Positions 33,053 through 45,599 of a DNA stretch of 64,000 nt are shown here, piece after piece. Numbering within the stretch: position 1 is the first letter of the stretch; each line of letters starts with the position of its first letter. Made by a program: the position numbers and the translations under genes. The notes under the pieces are model-generated. The model saw only the letters and a list, made by a program, of their open reading frames with translations, did not search any database and was not told the DNA's origin. Where the stretch lies: the NCBI GenBank assembly GCA_021018815.1, contig JAITYX010000012.1:7799001-7863000 (forward strand), read 5' to 3'. The stretch is from Talinum fruticosum (lineage: Eukaryota; Streptophyta; Magnoliopsida; Caryophyllales; Talinaceae).

Positions 33053-34420
33053 CCACTACAAAAAGGTGACTTTTACCAACATGGCCATATATGTTGGTAA
33101 AGTTAGTTTCGTTGGTAAAGGGTTTTACCAACGAGAAAAACTCAGTGGGTAAAAGTTTTACCAACAGAAAAACTCAATGGGTAAAAGTTTTACCAACAGA
33201 TAAAGTAGATTGTTGCCATAAATGTTTAATAACAAAAGATGAGTTTTGTTTGTAATACTTTCACTATTACCAACAGAAATATGAATGTTGGTGTTATGTG
33301 CTAATACCAACAAATATATACGTTGGTAATGATAAGTTTGGTGCTATAATTATATCCAACATAAATATCTATTGGTATTAAAACCTTCCCCGGTTTATAT
33401 CTATTTGTAAAAACACATCCCTCCCATAAGTTACTGTTGGTAAAATATGTTTTATGAGCACATCGTTTATTGGTACAAAATATTCAATCATCACATTATC
33501 TCGTGGGTAAAATTTAATTTTTCCAATCAAAAATATCTGTTGCAAAAATTTTTATTACAAACTGTTGGAAATGGTAATCGAACACGTGTCACTATTTTTA
33601 GCTTAACATCACATTGTACACATAAAACGAAAAACATATTCACACAATAATTTGAATCTTTATCACAATTGGATTATAAAAGTTTGTAAAGGATGATCAT
33701 TTAGTCTTTACAATAGCATACTATTTATTATTAAAATTAAAACCATACAATTAGTAAATTAAGAAAAATATGAACTATACTATATAATCTTATTCTTCAT
33801 ACGGGGTCATCGTCTTCATCTTCTCCCCTTTCATTTTGTTCCCCTTCATCCAGAGCATCATGCTCTTCAAATTATGCAATAGACTACATGCCACAATAAC
33901 GTGTGGGTTAGCAAATGGCAATTCTACCGATAACGAACAAGTCCCTTCACTTTACACAAATCTGTAATAATATATCATATTAATACATGTCACATCTTTC
34001 CTTTCAATTGGTTAGTCACCATTAGACCTGGGTATTAGACTGGGTGTCCAATGGGTTTAATTGGGTGGCCTGAAAAAATAGGTCAAAATCCATTTAATGA
34101 CTTAAATGGACCGGGCATGAAGTGGGCTGCCAATTAAGGGAATTTTCAGGTTGGGACTGGGCGGGTAACCGGGCACCATTAACCCTTTCCGATAATGACA
34201 ATACCATCGGATAATGTAAGTTTTACTATTTCAATGACAATACCAACAATTTTATTTTTTCATTGCTAATATTTCGAACTTTACTAACAGTTAAATAAGT
34301 ATTACTATTTCAATGACAATACCATCAAATAATGTAAGTGTTGCTATTAATAACTTTTACCAACAAAATAAATTTTTTGTTACTATCGATTTGTTGGTAA
34401 TTCTAACATTTTTTGTAGTG
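33053..34420. mobile_element. CACTA-3: short non-autonomous En/Spm-type element
   Basis: Left end CACTACAAAAAGGTGAC and right end ACATTTTTTGTAGTG make a 10-12 base terminal inverted repeat. Both subterminal zones are packed with TTACCAACA / TGTTGGTAA words (33070-33440 and 34195-34405). At 1368 bp and with no credible gene it is a deletion derivative. The 3 bp flanks (TAA and AGC) do not match, so the target duplication is lost or an end is off by a few bases. Confidence 0.78.
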
Positions 34421-34431
34421 AGCTAATATAG

Positions 34432-35925
34432 TGTAGACACTTAAAACGTGTCATTCCTTATCTCGTTTATTCTTGTAATTTATGTTGTTGGCCCGATGAT
34501 GAAATCTTGAGTCTTGTTTAAGGATTTGGATCATAGACGATATTTGATTGGTGGGACGGAAGTCGGTAAGCAACAAAAAATCCTTTAGCACTAAATAAAT
34601 ACCCTTTTTCCTTAGGTAGGTCCAAAAATCCTTTTCTTTTGGACGGTTCAAGCCCGGGTCAAACCTCCGGAGTCAATGGATGTCCGGAGCCGTGTGTAGG
34701 GAGATTCCAGGCTCAAAACACCGCGTTTCACCACCGGACACCGAGTTGAAGACATCAAAACGACGTCGTATACGACGTCGTGTTTCATGATCAAAAGCAT
34801 CAAAACGCTGCATTTTGCTCCAAAACAGTCCACCCGAGACACGAAGCTTACTTCCTCAAAACGTCAAAGCTTATGTCGAGAGCCGTGTTCCATGTATCAA
34901 TTCACCTAAAACTTTGTGTTTTGCCCAGAGTCTCACTATAACATGGAAGAAGCTGGAGGACCTAAAATGACACCGTTATGGTTAGCGCCGCTAACCCCGG
35001 GATCCAGTTCTATCCTTTGATTTTTAGACTGGTTTTTATGATTTTTCAACTAATTTAGGTTCGGTTTTGGACGGCTAATTAAATCCTAAACCTAGGTCAT
35101 TTTGTGACCTGGCCTTTGTTTACAAATAGAGATCTTATGCTCTCATTTCAACAACAACTTTTTCCTATGCATCACGCTGCCAAAATGTAACCGAACGACT
35201 TAACCCTACGCGTTACGCCGATGAAGCTAGACTAAGAGCTATTAAGTGCACCTGTCTATATTATAATCTCTTAGTTTCTTTTCAGCCTACTTTCATCATA
35301 CTTCCCACATCCGATCACTAAACTCCATCAATCACACATGTTTCTATCCATCTCCACAAAAACTCACAAAAAGCCCCTCTCAATTCACCATCGTTGCACT
35401 CTGTCGGATCCAGATTCGGATTCGGATCAGCGAGTGGGATAATGTGAGGGTATCAATTCAACCTTCATGACGGTTTATTTATTTTATGTTTTTACTACTT
35501 TTCATATTGTGGAGAAAAGTTTTATCGCTTTTAATTCCTTCCCACCCGATGTAATCTTTTTACTTTCTTGCTTTCGTTTTCTTTCTTTATCGCTTTTATT
35601 TATCGCTTTCAGTATCCGGTTTAATGTTTTCTTTTAGCATGTTTTGGTTGATTTCAATTTCGCATCATATTATGTTGTATGATTGTGTTTAATATGTTAT
35701 GTAAATTTGCTAGTCAAACTAGTAAAGGTGGTCGTTTGACGAGCGGAACGGAAGGGCTTATCCCTACGTTTCCTACCCTCGCTCCCGACTCGATTTTCGG
35801 TTCTAGACCGATGGAGTCATTTTTAACCTCTTCCAAGCTTAGTGTCCTCATACTAAGATTGGAAGAGTATTTATTTATTTTATTTTTGTTAGTTTTTATT
35901 TCTAAAACTGATTGGCGACTCCTAT
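34432..35925 (+). repeat. 5' LTR of gypsy 1
   Basis: Starts TGTAGACACTTAAAACG. It aligns with 48994-50482 through to GGCGACTCCTA near 35925, after which the copies diverge. A GGCGACTCC word is commonly found at the LTR/primer-site junction of Tat elements, so the true LTR end may be up to 15 bases earlier. The promoter block reads TTTACAAATAG (about 35129), where the 3' copy keeps ATATAAATAG. Confidence 0.78.
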
Positions 35926-36971
35926 GAGCGTGCATTTCCTATTTTTCCCATTACGTGCATTTACCCAAATAATTATCTTTCCTATTATGAGCGTCCATTA
36001 TGTGCATTTAGCCAAAAGTCAAAATTATCTTTCCCTTTTAGGTTGGTCCATTAGTTGCATTTCCGAGTCATCCTAAAATCTTTTTACTTTAGACGGTCTA
36101 GGCGATTACCATCAGTCGGTCTAGAAGGGTCCTACCAGGGTCCCTCTATCTCTTCGAGTTAGCTAGTCTTTAGATTCTTTTTTTTTTATTTATATTTTCT
36201 GCATTTCCATGTTGCATTTCTCATTTTTCATTTAGCCAAAATAAAATTCATCTCAAAATAGGTGAGTCCATTTTACATTTTCATTTTTCATTTAACCAAA
36301 ATAAAATTCATCCCAAAATAGGTAAGTCCGTGTTGCATTTCCCATTTTTCATTTAGCCAAAATAAAATTCATCTCAAAATAGGTGAGTCCATGTTGCATT
36401 TCCCCATTTTCATTTAGCCAAAATAAAATTCATATTCATCTCAAAATAGGTAAGTCCGTGTTGCATTTCCCATTTTTCATTTAGCCAAAATAAAATTCAT
36501 CTCAAAATAGGTAAGCCCATTTTGCATTTTCATTTAACCAAAATAAATCCATCTGCAATTAGGAACAATCATGCATTAGCCAAATCATAAAATCATTCTA
36601 GCTTAAGCTATAAGCATCATTGCATACATTTCATTTGTTTTCCATTCTTTATGTGCATCCAAGTAAAGACATTCTTAGCTTCTTCCGGTCTTGCATTTAA
36701 GTCCCTTCCTCCCAAAAGTGGTATTCTTTCACATGGTCCTAAGCATCATCCTTTGGGTTGTAGAATAGGGAGTCTACTACATATGAGTACTATTGGAATC
36801 CGAGCTCTAAAAGATTAGAACATCTCAACAAGGAGTTCGACACATCTTCTCCCCGTTCTACACCACATTCTACCCCACGGTCTACACCAATGCGATATAC
36901 TTCGGCGCATATCACACCGGTTCGATCTATTTTACGTCGTAGGACGAGTGCCTAAAAAGAATTTCCCTCAA
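35926..36971 (+). other. Leader of gypsy 1
   Basis: Untranslated leader with diverged 'gtgcattt..agccaaa' motifs (35930-36065), then the minisatellite, then about 400 bases to the gag start. Confidence 0.5.
36211..36550 (+). repeat. 60 bp minisatellite in the gypsy 1 leader
   Basis: About five and a half units with a 60-67 base period, each containing 'tttagccaaaataaaattcat' and 'ctcaaaataggtgagtcc'-like words. Gypsy 2 carries a diverged version with shorter units at 54255-54500, so the array is a feature of the family. Confidence 0.9.
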
Positions 36972-38480
36972 TGGACAGAGCACCAGAACAATCCCCTATC
37001 GTTGCCTTGCTTAATGAAACCTCGGCCAAGATAGAAGATAAGGATTGAGGCTCGGGATCGGAAAATAGAGTCCATATCATGCACTCTCAAAGTTATCCTA
37101 AAAGATATTGAGGATAGTAAGAAAGATGAGGAAGAACAACGATTAAGAGTAGGAGGAGGTCCTCCACCTCCACCTAGTCCATCTCTTCTAGGCGAGTCCT
37201 AAACATGAATCAAAGCCTAATCTATGTATAGATCGGATAAAACAAATGCTAAGGGGGTCATCCATGTTCAGTAATCACTACTTTGACTATAAGGGATTCA
37301 CTTCAATCACCAAAGGAAAACTACCGCCTAAGTTCACCATGCTTGATATCAAGTTTTGAGGTTCCGAGAATCCTCATCATCATGTCCACAACTTCTTAGG
37401 AGCAATGACTCTTAAGAACATACCAGAAGACATTGACCACATCATCTTCCCATGGACTTTCAATATTGATGTAATGAAGTGGTATAACGCAGTTGACCCA
37501 CGCAAGGTCACCAACTCGACTAATCTGTGTAAGGAGTTCTTACACCAATATTCCTATAACACTAATATGCCTGTCATGCTTAGAAACTTGGAGTAATCGA
37601 GGCAAGGTGAGAAAGAAAACTTTACGAGACTTTATCACCGGATGGAGGGCAAAGGTTGTCCACATGGTAGACCGACCTTCCGAGAAGGATCAAGTCGGAA
37701 TAATTGTGATGAACCTTTAGCCTCGCCTAAAATCAACATCTCAAATTCCTACCCTTTATGAGTTTCTCAACCCTTAGAGATGCTTGGCACGCTGATAGAA
37801 GAAGAGTTGTTTATCACAACCACAAAAGTTGTGTCCGGGTATAGAAGAAACTATTAATCTAAAGATAAGAAAACCTCCAACCAAGGCAATACTAGCAAGG
37901 GTGCAAAAGTCAATGCCCTCAATAGTACACTCCAATTGATACCACTTACGCTCAAGCACTTGACCTTCTATTGGCTAATAAAATTGCCACCTATTAGAGA
38001 GAAACCGTAAAACAGTCTAAAAATTAGGACGCAGGACAATTATGCAAATACCATCATGCACGAGGACACGACACTCGAATGGTAAAAAACAAACTAGAGA
38101 GCATGTTGTGGAATGGTAAACTCCCTCTTCCTAAGGCCGCTTGAAAGCTAAGAAACAACAAAAATCCTTTCAATGGCACCTTAGCTATATGTTCGAATCC
38201 ATTCCAAGTCCGTGGGACCCCTCTGTCTTCATTGAAGACATCAATGAGTCCAAGCTACTTCCTAGCTTGCCTCCTCTAGACCCCAAAGTCCATGGATTGT
38301 GGGTAAGTGATGGAGAAGATGTGTATGAAACCAAAGATAACAACGACGATGACTTTTGGGGCACACCGCCCTTAGAAGAAGAAGACTTTTGGGGAGAACC
38401 TAAGAGTCCGGAAATCCAATTCCTTACAAGATCCGGACGGTATATAATGCACCCCGTGAGTCCACAACAGACCTAGGAAT
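36972..38480 (+). pseudogene. gag: gypsy gag (gypsy 1), broken
   Basis: ATG at 36972 opens MDRAPEQSPIVALLNETSAK; the frame breaks within about 30 codons. The Retrotrans_gag core is clear at 37405-37720: NIPEDIDHIIFPWTFN, then WYNAVDP, CKEFLHQYSYN, and in another frame LRDFITGWRAKV. An acidic C-terminal piece (38141-38476) has DDDFWGTPPLEEEDFWGE and ends before the protease. This Gag family belongs to the Tat group and makes the capsid. Frameshifts and stops are frequent. Confidence 0.75.
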
Positions 38481-38769
38481 CCCTAAAAGAACCTGAAGCT
38501 GCCAAGGAAGAAGACCCAATCTCGAAATAGCTTCAAAAGTTAAAAGTCGACATCTCTATTTGGAAACTCATATCTGCTTCCCAAAAACATAGGCGAGGCC
38601 TTAATTGACGCACTTAGCAAAATCGAGGTCTCTCTTGAAACCACGCCTGAGGAAGTAGTAGGACCGATCAACAATTGGGACAGAGCAATTGCCTTCGACC
38701 ATAATGATCTCTCTCGAAGAAGGCATTGTACACAACAATGCCCTTTAGTTAACTATAACTTGCCTTAGC

Positions 38770-39100
38770 AAGTTCATTCCCCTAACCTTAATAGACAACG
38801 GATCTGCTGTGAACATTTGTCATTGGAGGATTGTTAGAAGGTTGGGCATTAGAGAGCAACAACTCTCTAAACAGACTGTTCATCTCCGAGCCTATGATAA
38901 TTCTAGGAGGACAGTCTTGGGAACGATGACCTTACCGGTTAATGTAGGGCCAGTGGTGAAGAATATTGACTTCCAAGTCCTAGACATCCTAGCTGCATTT
39001 AACCCGCTTATAGGACATCCTTGGTTACATGACCATCGAGCGAGTGCCCTTTACACTATACAAGAAAGTTAAGATAATCATCAAAGGTCAGGTCGTAACC
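38770..39100 (+). pseudogene. gypsy aspartic protease (gypsy 1)
   Basis: The active-site block LIDNGSAVN (38788-38814) keeps the Asp, here as D-N-G-S-A in place of D-S/T-G. The frame is open from 38809 to 39072 with AYDNSRRTVLGTMTLPV and FQVLDI, then FNPLIGHPWLHDH, the C-terminal retropepsin segment. A shift near 39060 leads into the linker (VKIIIKGQVVTV). It cleaves the Gag-Pol precursor. It is the best preserved enzyme of this copy. Confidence 0.75.
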
Positions 39101-40190
39101 GTCAAAGGGGACAATCTACGTGCTACTATCACCTCTAAAGAATCGGTCATTGAGGCCGAGCACGACGCCGATGACAAAGAGCTTTATCGGTTTGAGACTG
39201 TCGCTGCCTTAGACAAGGATGAAGCACCTCTTAACTTCAATCTTTATGGTAACCCTAGCGTCCATTCGATGCTTAAGAAGAAGCGATATTTTTCAGGCCT
39301 AGCTGCAGGCCGAAAAGCATACCACCCTATCTTTCAACCTCTTGAACCCATTAACAATTATAAATTAGGGCTAGGCTATCAACCTAATGCTAAGGAAATA
39401 GCCCATGCCAAGTGGGAAGTTCAAACTAGGAGGATTGCACCATATACGATTCGGTCCATCAAACCCTTTCCTCATACCCTAAATGGCTAATTTACGAAAG
39501 AAGGGGATGATTTCCCTTATTACGACTTTCCTGAGCCTTACTACCTAAAAGAGAAGGGCATCTTAGTACATGGCTTAGAGGTCTTTAGTGATTGTTGTAT
39601 ACTAGAAAAGAAGGCACCCTACCTCCTCAAAGAGGGATAGTCCACACTAGATTGGACCAACTTGGCTAGGAATAATATCTTCGGTTTGCTATTTGGACAG
39701 GAGAAGAGCCTAGAGGGGAAAATTCGGTCTCGGTACTTGTCTCGAGGCTATGTCGAACCCGTAGTTAGATCCGTCCGGATTCATCACCGACGTCGATGCC
39801 GGAGGGTCTAACCATATTACTTGGATCAATGCTTGAGGAGGGCCAAGATTTCGTTGTCGGCTTAGGAGTGCATCCCATTCTTGAGTCTAGCGCTAGAGCT
39901 TTTATTTCTGTTCATGTTTCTTCTAGTTCATTTTCTAGTTCTTTTGTTTCTAATTCAGTAATTTTTGTTTCCGAGTCTAATGTACTCATTTCTTCATTCA
40001 ATAGGATGAACCTTTCCGCTTACTCCTTGTCTTTTCCTATTCTTAATTGTTTTGCCTCCGATGATGAACAAGAAATCCATAAAGAATTAATAAAAGCTAT
40101 GGAAGATCATGAAAATTGCTCACTAATAATAGAAGAAACAATAAAAATTAATCTAGGATCGGTTGATCAACCATAAGAGGTCAAAATTGG
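39101..40190 (+). pseudogene. Protease-RT linker of gypsy 1
   Basis: Open in stretches (39029-39490 and 39796-40176). It carries LGYQPNAKEIAHAKWE and FNRMNLSAYSLSFPILNCF, followed by an acidic segment with EIHKELIKAMEDHE. These are typical of the long spacer between protease and RT in Tat-group pol. No enzymatic role is known. Confidence 0.6.
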
Positions 40191-42000
40191 ATAAATGTTG
40201 AATCCGGAAGAAGCGAAGCAATTCACTTTGCTCCTTACGAGTTCATAGATGCCTTTTGTATGGTCTTATAAAGACATGCTAGGGATAGATCCAAGTATAG
40301 CAGAACATAAAGTTGCACTTTACGAAGACGCTAAGCCGGTTAAGCGGAAGCTCGAAGGATGAAACCTAAATGGGCAATGAAGATTAAGGAAGAAGTCCAA
40401 AAGTAGTTAGAGGTCTGGGTTTATCAAAGTAGTCCACTACCCTTAGTGGGTAGCAAACATAGTACTTGGTTCTAAAGAAAGACGGTAGGGTGCGGATGTG
40501 TTTCGATTTCGGGGATTTAAACAAGGCAAGTCCCAAAGACGATTTCCCGTTGCCCCATATCGATATTCTTATAGATAACACAATGGGATATGCCTTACTC
40601 TCGTTCATGGACGGCTATATTGGGTACAATCGGGTGAAAATGCCCAAGGAAAACATGGAGAAGACGTCCTTCATTATTCAATAGGGAACGTACTCTTATG
40701 TGGTGATGCCATTTGGGCTAAAAATTCACAAGGAAGCTGAGGTCTATGTGGACGACATGATCATCAAGTCTAAAAATAGGGCGGGCCCAACCTTAGAAAA
40801 TTCTTCGAAAGAGCGAGAAAGTACAACATGCACCTTAATCGTCAAAAGTGTGCTTTTGGGGTAACCTCAAGCAAGCTATTAGGCTATGTTGCTAGTCTTA
40901 GAGGAATCGAAGTTGATCCATCTAAGATCAAACCTATTCGGGAGATTGCGTCGCCGAAAATAGAGAAGGAAATACGAGGTTTCTTAGGACGTTTACAGTA
41001 CATTAGTCATTTCATATCAAAACTAAGCGTGGTCCAGTGAACCCATTTTTAAGAAGCTAAAGAAAGGGTCCGAGCCTATGTGGGATGATGAGTGCCAAAA
41101 AGCATTCGAGAAGGTTACGGAATATCTAGTTAACCCTCTAGTATTAGTGCCACCCTAACCAGGAAAGCCTCTACTTTTATACCTTGGCACGACGAGTGAT
41201 TGCTATGGGAGCCATGCTAGCTCAATAGGACGAAAAGGAAGAGTACACAGTATATTATCTAAGCACGAAATTCTTAGATTATGAGACCGGACACACGCCA
41301 TTAGAGAAGACATTGTTGGCATTAATCGGGCTACCAAGAAGCTCACGCACTAAATGTTGACCCCACGGTACATGTGGTGGCACCAACGGATCCTATTAAG
41401 TACATTCTTGAGCAACTAACCACCAACGAGCAAGATAGCAAGATGGATCATCATGCTATCCGAATTTGAACTCAAGGATGTCCCTCGAAAGCGATCAAAG
41501 GAGGGGTAGTGTAGGAATTCCTAGCCAATCTGCTCGTAACTAACAAAAATATCTTATAACTAGAGGTGGATATGAGGACCATGTACTTTGACGGCGCTTC
41601 CAATTAGAAAGGCTTTTGAGTAGGGATGCTTCTAGTCTCGCCGGAGGGAGCACATACTCCCATTTCGATCAAGCTTGATTTCGAGGTCATCAACAACGCT
41701 GCGAGAATATGAAGTATGCATCACGGGACTTTAAGATGTTATAGAGATTAGAGCCAAGAACATCCGGGTTTTACGTGACTCCGGTCCGATCATTGATCAA
41801 ATCACAAAGGTGGAAGGTATGTAGTGAAGCCTTAAAGCCCTACGAGGCACATCCGATCAAGTTAGCAAAACATTTTGAGAGTATATGAAATACTTTCCTT
41901 CTTAGGTATGATAACCAATTTGCGGATGCTTTAGATAAATTAGCATCCATGATCAATATCCCTAGCGACATTTATTAAATCTTAATCCACATAGAACGAC
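40191..42000 (+). pseudogene. gypsy reverse transcriptase and RNase H (gypsy 1), with 51 bp in-frame deletion
   Basis: RT motifs: KKDGRVRMCFDFGDLNKASPKDDFPLP (40475-40556, described in two pieces), LLSFMDGY, a stop after FIIQ (40682), then VMPFGLK and the catalytic YVDD at 40745-40756. Compared with gypsy 2, 51 bases are missing between GLK and HKEAEVYVDD at about 40720, removing the helix before the active site. FLGRLQYISHFISK follows, with an in-frame stop after the next segment. The RNase H motif MYFDGASN with a stop is near 41580-41610. It copied RNA into DNA but is inactive as it stands. Confidence 0.75.
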
Positions 42001-42119
42001 AAAGTCAGCCTACGTACGTATACGGACTAGAAGTGTCTAAGACTCGACAAAACCAGTTGGTACCATGACATCTATCGAGTATGTGGACAAATTGTAATAT
42101 TCGTTGGACTCTACGCCTA

Positions 42120-43195
42120 GAGCCCAATGAGCCATCGAGGATATTAGCAACTTAGTTTTTCATCAACCAAGGACAATTATTCAAGAAAACCAACACGAGA
42201 ATCAACTTACTTTGTGTCAATCAACACGAAGTAGAGCGTATCATGGATGAAATTCATGGTGTGGAATGTGGACCCCATATGAATGGAAGGATGTTGGTTC
42301 AAAAATTTAAAGATTAGGATACTACTGGTCGACCATGGCATCACCCTGGCCATTCTTGGTTTGGGGCATTGATATTATTGGGAAAGTGACTCCTCAAGGA
42401 ACAGGTGGTCATGAATTTGTATTAGTAGCAATTGACTACTTTACTAAGTAGGTAGAAGCAGCCTCCTACGCAACCTTGACATCAAAGCAGGTAGCCAAGT
42501 TCATCACTCGGAACATTATCTATCGATATGGGGTGCCCCATGAACTAATTAGTGACCATGGTAGTCACTTCAAGAAGGAACTAGTAGATCTACTAGAAAA
42601 GTACGAGATCAAACACCATAAATCTTCTCCTTATCGCCCTCGGACCAATGGAGCAGTCGAGGTTGCCAACAAAAATATTCGCAAAATAGTGGAGAAGATG
42701 GTTGTTAGGTATAAAGATTGGCTTGACAAGTTTCGCTTCGCTTTATGGGGCTACCGGACCACCATTAGGACCTTAATGGGAGCAACACACTATTTCCTAG
42801 TATATGGCATGGAAGCAGTCCTTCCAATAAAGATCGCCATTCCGTCATTATGCATCATTGTTGAGAGTTAGATTCTCGAAGAAGAATGGGTTAAGACATG
42901 CTATGAAGAGTTACTGTTGCTAGATGAAAAGCACCTCAATGCCTTAAATAATGTCCAAATATACAAGGTACGTATATCAACGGCATTTAATAAGAAAGTT
43001 AAGCCTCATAATTTGCATGTTGGAGATTTGGTCCTAAAGAAGATTAGGGCACCAATCTAGGACCCTTGAGGAAAGTTTAGGCCTAACTGGTAAGGCAATA
43101 CTTAGTCAAATACTGCTTGGGAGGTGCAGTAAAATTAACCGATTTGGACGGTGAAGAGATTTTTCATATACAAACTTAGATCAACTAAAGAAATA
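42120..43195 (+). pseudogene. gypsy integrase (gypsy 1), zinc-binding domain deleted
   Basis: Core residues: VAIDYFTK (Asp present, followed by a stop where Trp is usual, about 42430-42452), LISDHGSHF (second Asp, about 42549), and NGAVEVANKN (Glu, about 42651). The core frame is open at 42476-42871. The N-terminal HHCC region is missing: about 95 bases found in the fragment at 53252-53501 are absent at about 42341 (joining TACTGGTCGACCATGG to CATCACC). The C-terminal part (VGDLVLKKIRAP near 43020-43050) is decayed. Confidence 0.75.
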
Positions 43196-43694
43196 CTATG
43201 TTTAATAGAACACTAAACAAATTGTGTAATGGTCTAAGCTTTCCCAACCAGGCCTTGCCATAGGCGGTGTCGGCCACCACCTGGACAACGGTGGGCTGGC
43301 TGGCCGGGCAATTTCCCTAAACCTCTTATTTTTGTAATTATTTGTTTCGACGGTCCAATCGGACAGTCCGCTTATCCGATTAATTGTTATTCTATTTTGG
43401 ACAGAGTGCAACTAGATAGTCCATTAGTTTAATTAATTCTTTAATTCTTTAATTAATTTTAAGGGCGGTCCAATTGAACGGTCTAATTTATTTATAACTC
43501 TAGGTGAGTGATAAAAATAAATAAAGCATAATTACTTTTTACTTTTATTAATTAAAGGGAAGCTTACTACTTACTCGAATACATAACTAATAAAATAGAA
43601 ATAAAACAAGCATACTACTTGGAATAAATAAACTGTTCTAAAGAGGCAAAACTAAAATTATTTTTTCCTAAAAATTCTCTTTAAAAACTAAGCT
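43196..43694 (+). other. Gap between convergent sense and antisense genes of gypsy 1
   Basis: Contains a GC-rich stretch (43250-43315, CCTGGACAACGGTGGGCTGG type) followed by T-rich DNA and 'ggtccaat' repeats. The same block in gypsy 2 can fold into a perfect hairpin. Likely 3' processing zone for both strands. Confidence 0.4.
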
Positions 43695-45127
43695 CTAGTC
43701 TATCTTTACTTTCTTCCCTTTCAGATTGCTAGACTCAGCCGCATCATCCTTAGTGCGGTTCTTTAGTTCCTTGATCCTACGGGCCCTCCTCTCTTTAGCT
43801 TCCTTATCTTTAAATTTTCTTCTGCGGGCTCGTTCATCAATTTGAGGGTTTACTTAGCGAATTTGAAGTGGTGTAGCAGTAGGAACAATTCCTCGGGGAT
43901 CCAGTTCTCGAACCCTTAGTGCCTTGCAACGTTTGGGGTCCACTTCGTTATCCACTCCGGATAATATTCGAAATTGTAGTGGTACACTCATCTATAGGTT
44001 TTAGTAGTTTTAACAGGTTCATCCAATATTCGAGCCATAATGAAGCTCACTGGAACTACCAAAACCACGTAAACAGTTCGAAGGCAGCGAGGCCACACAT
44101 AGTCTAGATAAGGGATCGCTTGATCTCGTCCCATTTGCTGTATTACACGGTCGGGGAAGTAGTATGTGTTGGTTCTTAGACCCAGCAAGTGTACAAAAGG
44201 TAACCGATAAGTATGTATCCTAAATTGGGACACTTTCTAGTGTTTAATGTACCATTCAATGGTACTATGGTTTTTAAGCCAAGCCTCCTACCAGGAGGTA
44301 GGGTGATCAGCTACCACATCCAACTACTTCGCTGACGAGCCGTGTCGCTAGGTATGAGTCCACTTTTGCAGGAGCTCGAATCGGTTGAACGTGCTCCGTC
44401 AACCAAATTTGCATACAATAGATAGAAAAATTGTTAGAGTTCTGCATGATCGAATTCAACCTTACTACAACGCAATAGGAGGAAAAAAAATTAAATAAAA
44501 AACGAGATAGGACGAAATAGCAACAATAGGGGCTCCCAAGCAAAGTCTTCGTCCGGATTATCCTCGACCCGGTCTAGCCCTATAATGGTTTCAGCAACGA
44601 TAAGCGGAGTCGGGGTAGTCCTCTAGTTGCTCAACAAAGCTCGGTAACGCTACAGGAGCCATATCCGTATGGCTTCCTACCAATAGAAAACCACCTAACA
44701 AACAAGTGATGATTGCTCGATGTCTTGGAATGAGGACGGACTCGATGAGTACATCAGGTGGTAATGCTTCATCGGATTCTTTAAGTCCACCTGATCCCTA
44801 ATAAGAATCCAACTTAGATTCCTATTGTTCAGCTTCAAAAGGCGCTTGTAGGTTTCATGCATGTTCTCGGAGGATTTGGGAATAACGGGTTTCGTACAAT
44901 GTTGGATGCCCAGAATAGCATCAAAATCTTTAGGCAGAGGACATAATTCCTTATCCCCAAACCTGAAAACGTGGTAGCGTGAATCCGAGTAGGCAAGAAC
45001 AACCCTTGGGAAAGTCCAATAGACTTTTACTTGTCGAATAATGAATTGGGTATTCGAGTGCATATTGAGACAATCCTACCCTATCAACATTTGTCATCTC
45101 ATGCATCCAATGGGACAACTCAATCAT
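43695..45127 (-). pseudogene. Antisense gene b of gypsy 1 (DUF7745-like), broken
   Basis: ATG at 45127 on the minus strand, then after one frame change VYWTFPRVVLAYSDSRYHVFRFGDKELCPLPKDF (45025-44925, in two pieces). The pattern W-x-F ... HVFRFG-x-x-EL-x-P-x-x-x-F resembles plant DUF7745 or plant-mobile-domain-like proteins. Near 44150 is YFPDRVIQQMGRDQAIP, close to the RQFG-x-x-Q-x-IP motif of that group. The end (43860-43700) is strongly basic (RRRKFKDKEAKERRARR), possibly a nuclear signal, and the stop is at 43695-43697. Gypsy 2 has the same layout. Its role is unknown; stops show that it is dead here. Confidence 0.6.
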
Positions 45128-45254
45128 ATAATTAATCTTTGAAGGTAGTAGAAGGGAGTTTCAAGGATCGAGGAATTTTTTAGGAACTGTTTTCTCGAGG
45201 GAATTAAAGATGAAGGTTTAGAAGGCATGCTTTTCGATATCCGAAAAAGGGTCC

Positions 45255-45262
45255 AATTTATA
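45255..45262 (-). promoter_or_regulatory. TATA box for antisense gene b
   Basis: TATAAATT on the minus strand, about 128 bases ahead of the ATG at 45127. The spacing is nearly the same as for antisense gene a. Confidence 0.5.
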
Positions 45263-45599
45263 GCCATTTCCAGGTTTAGAGTCCTAATACGCCACACCAT
45301 TTAACACCATCGGCGCCTTGGTCTCTGTGTGGTAGGCGTCGACCGGACCGATTGGTCTGCCTTTTTTTAGCCCAAGCGAATCCTTGGGTCATTTTGTCTT
45401 CTGCCTTTGGCCCGTTTTGGTTGTGCCCTATTATTTTTGGAGTGTGCACTTATAATTTCCTCCTTTTTATTTTATTATTTTCTTTTGGGGGAATGGGGGC
45501 TAGTGTATTTTTTTCGATTTGTCTTTGTAATTTTCCTTAGAATTTTTTTGCGTCATATTAATAAAAAGAGCATTTATAGAATTAAGTCTTCATATTCAT

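Noticed and set aside
17827..34420. A single large autonomous CACTA spanning all CACTA ends
   Set aside because: Subterminal words differ between 17827, 18273 and 33053, so three separate element families are involved.
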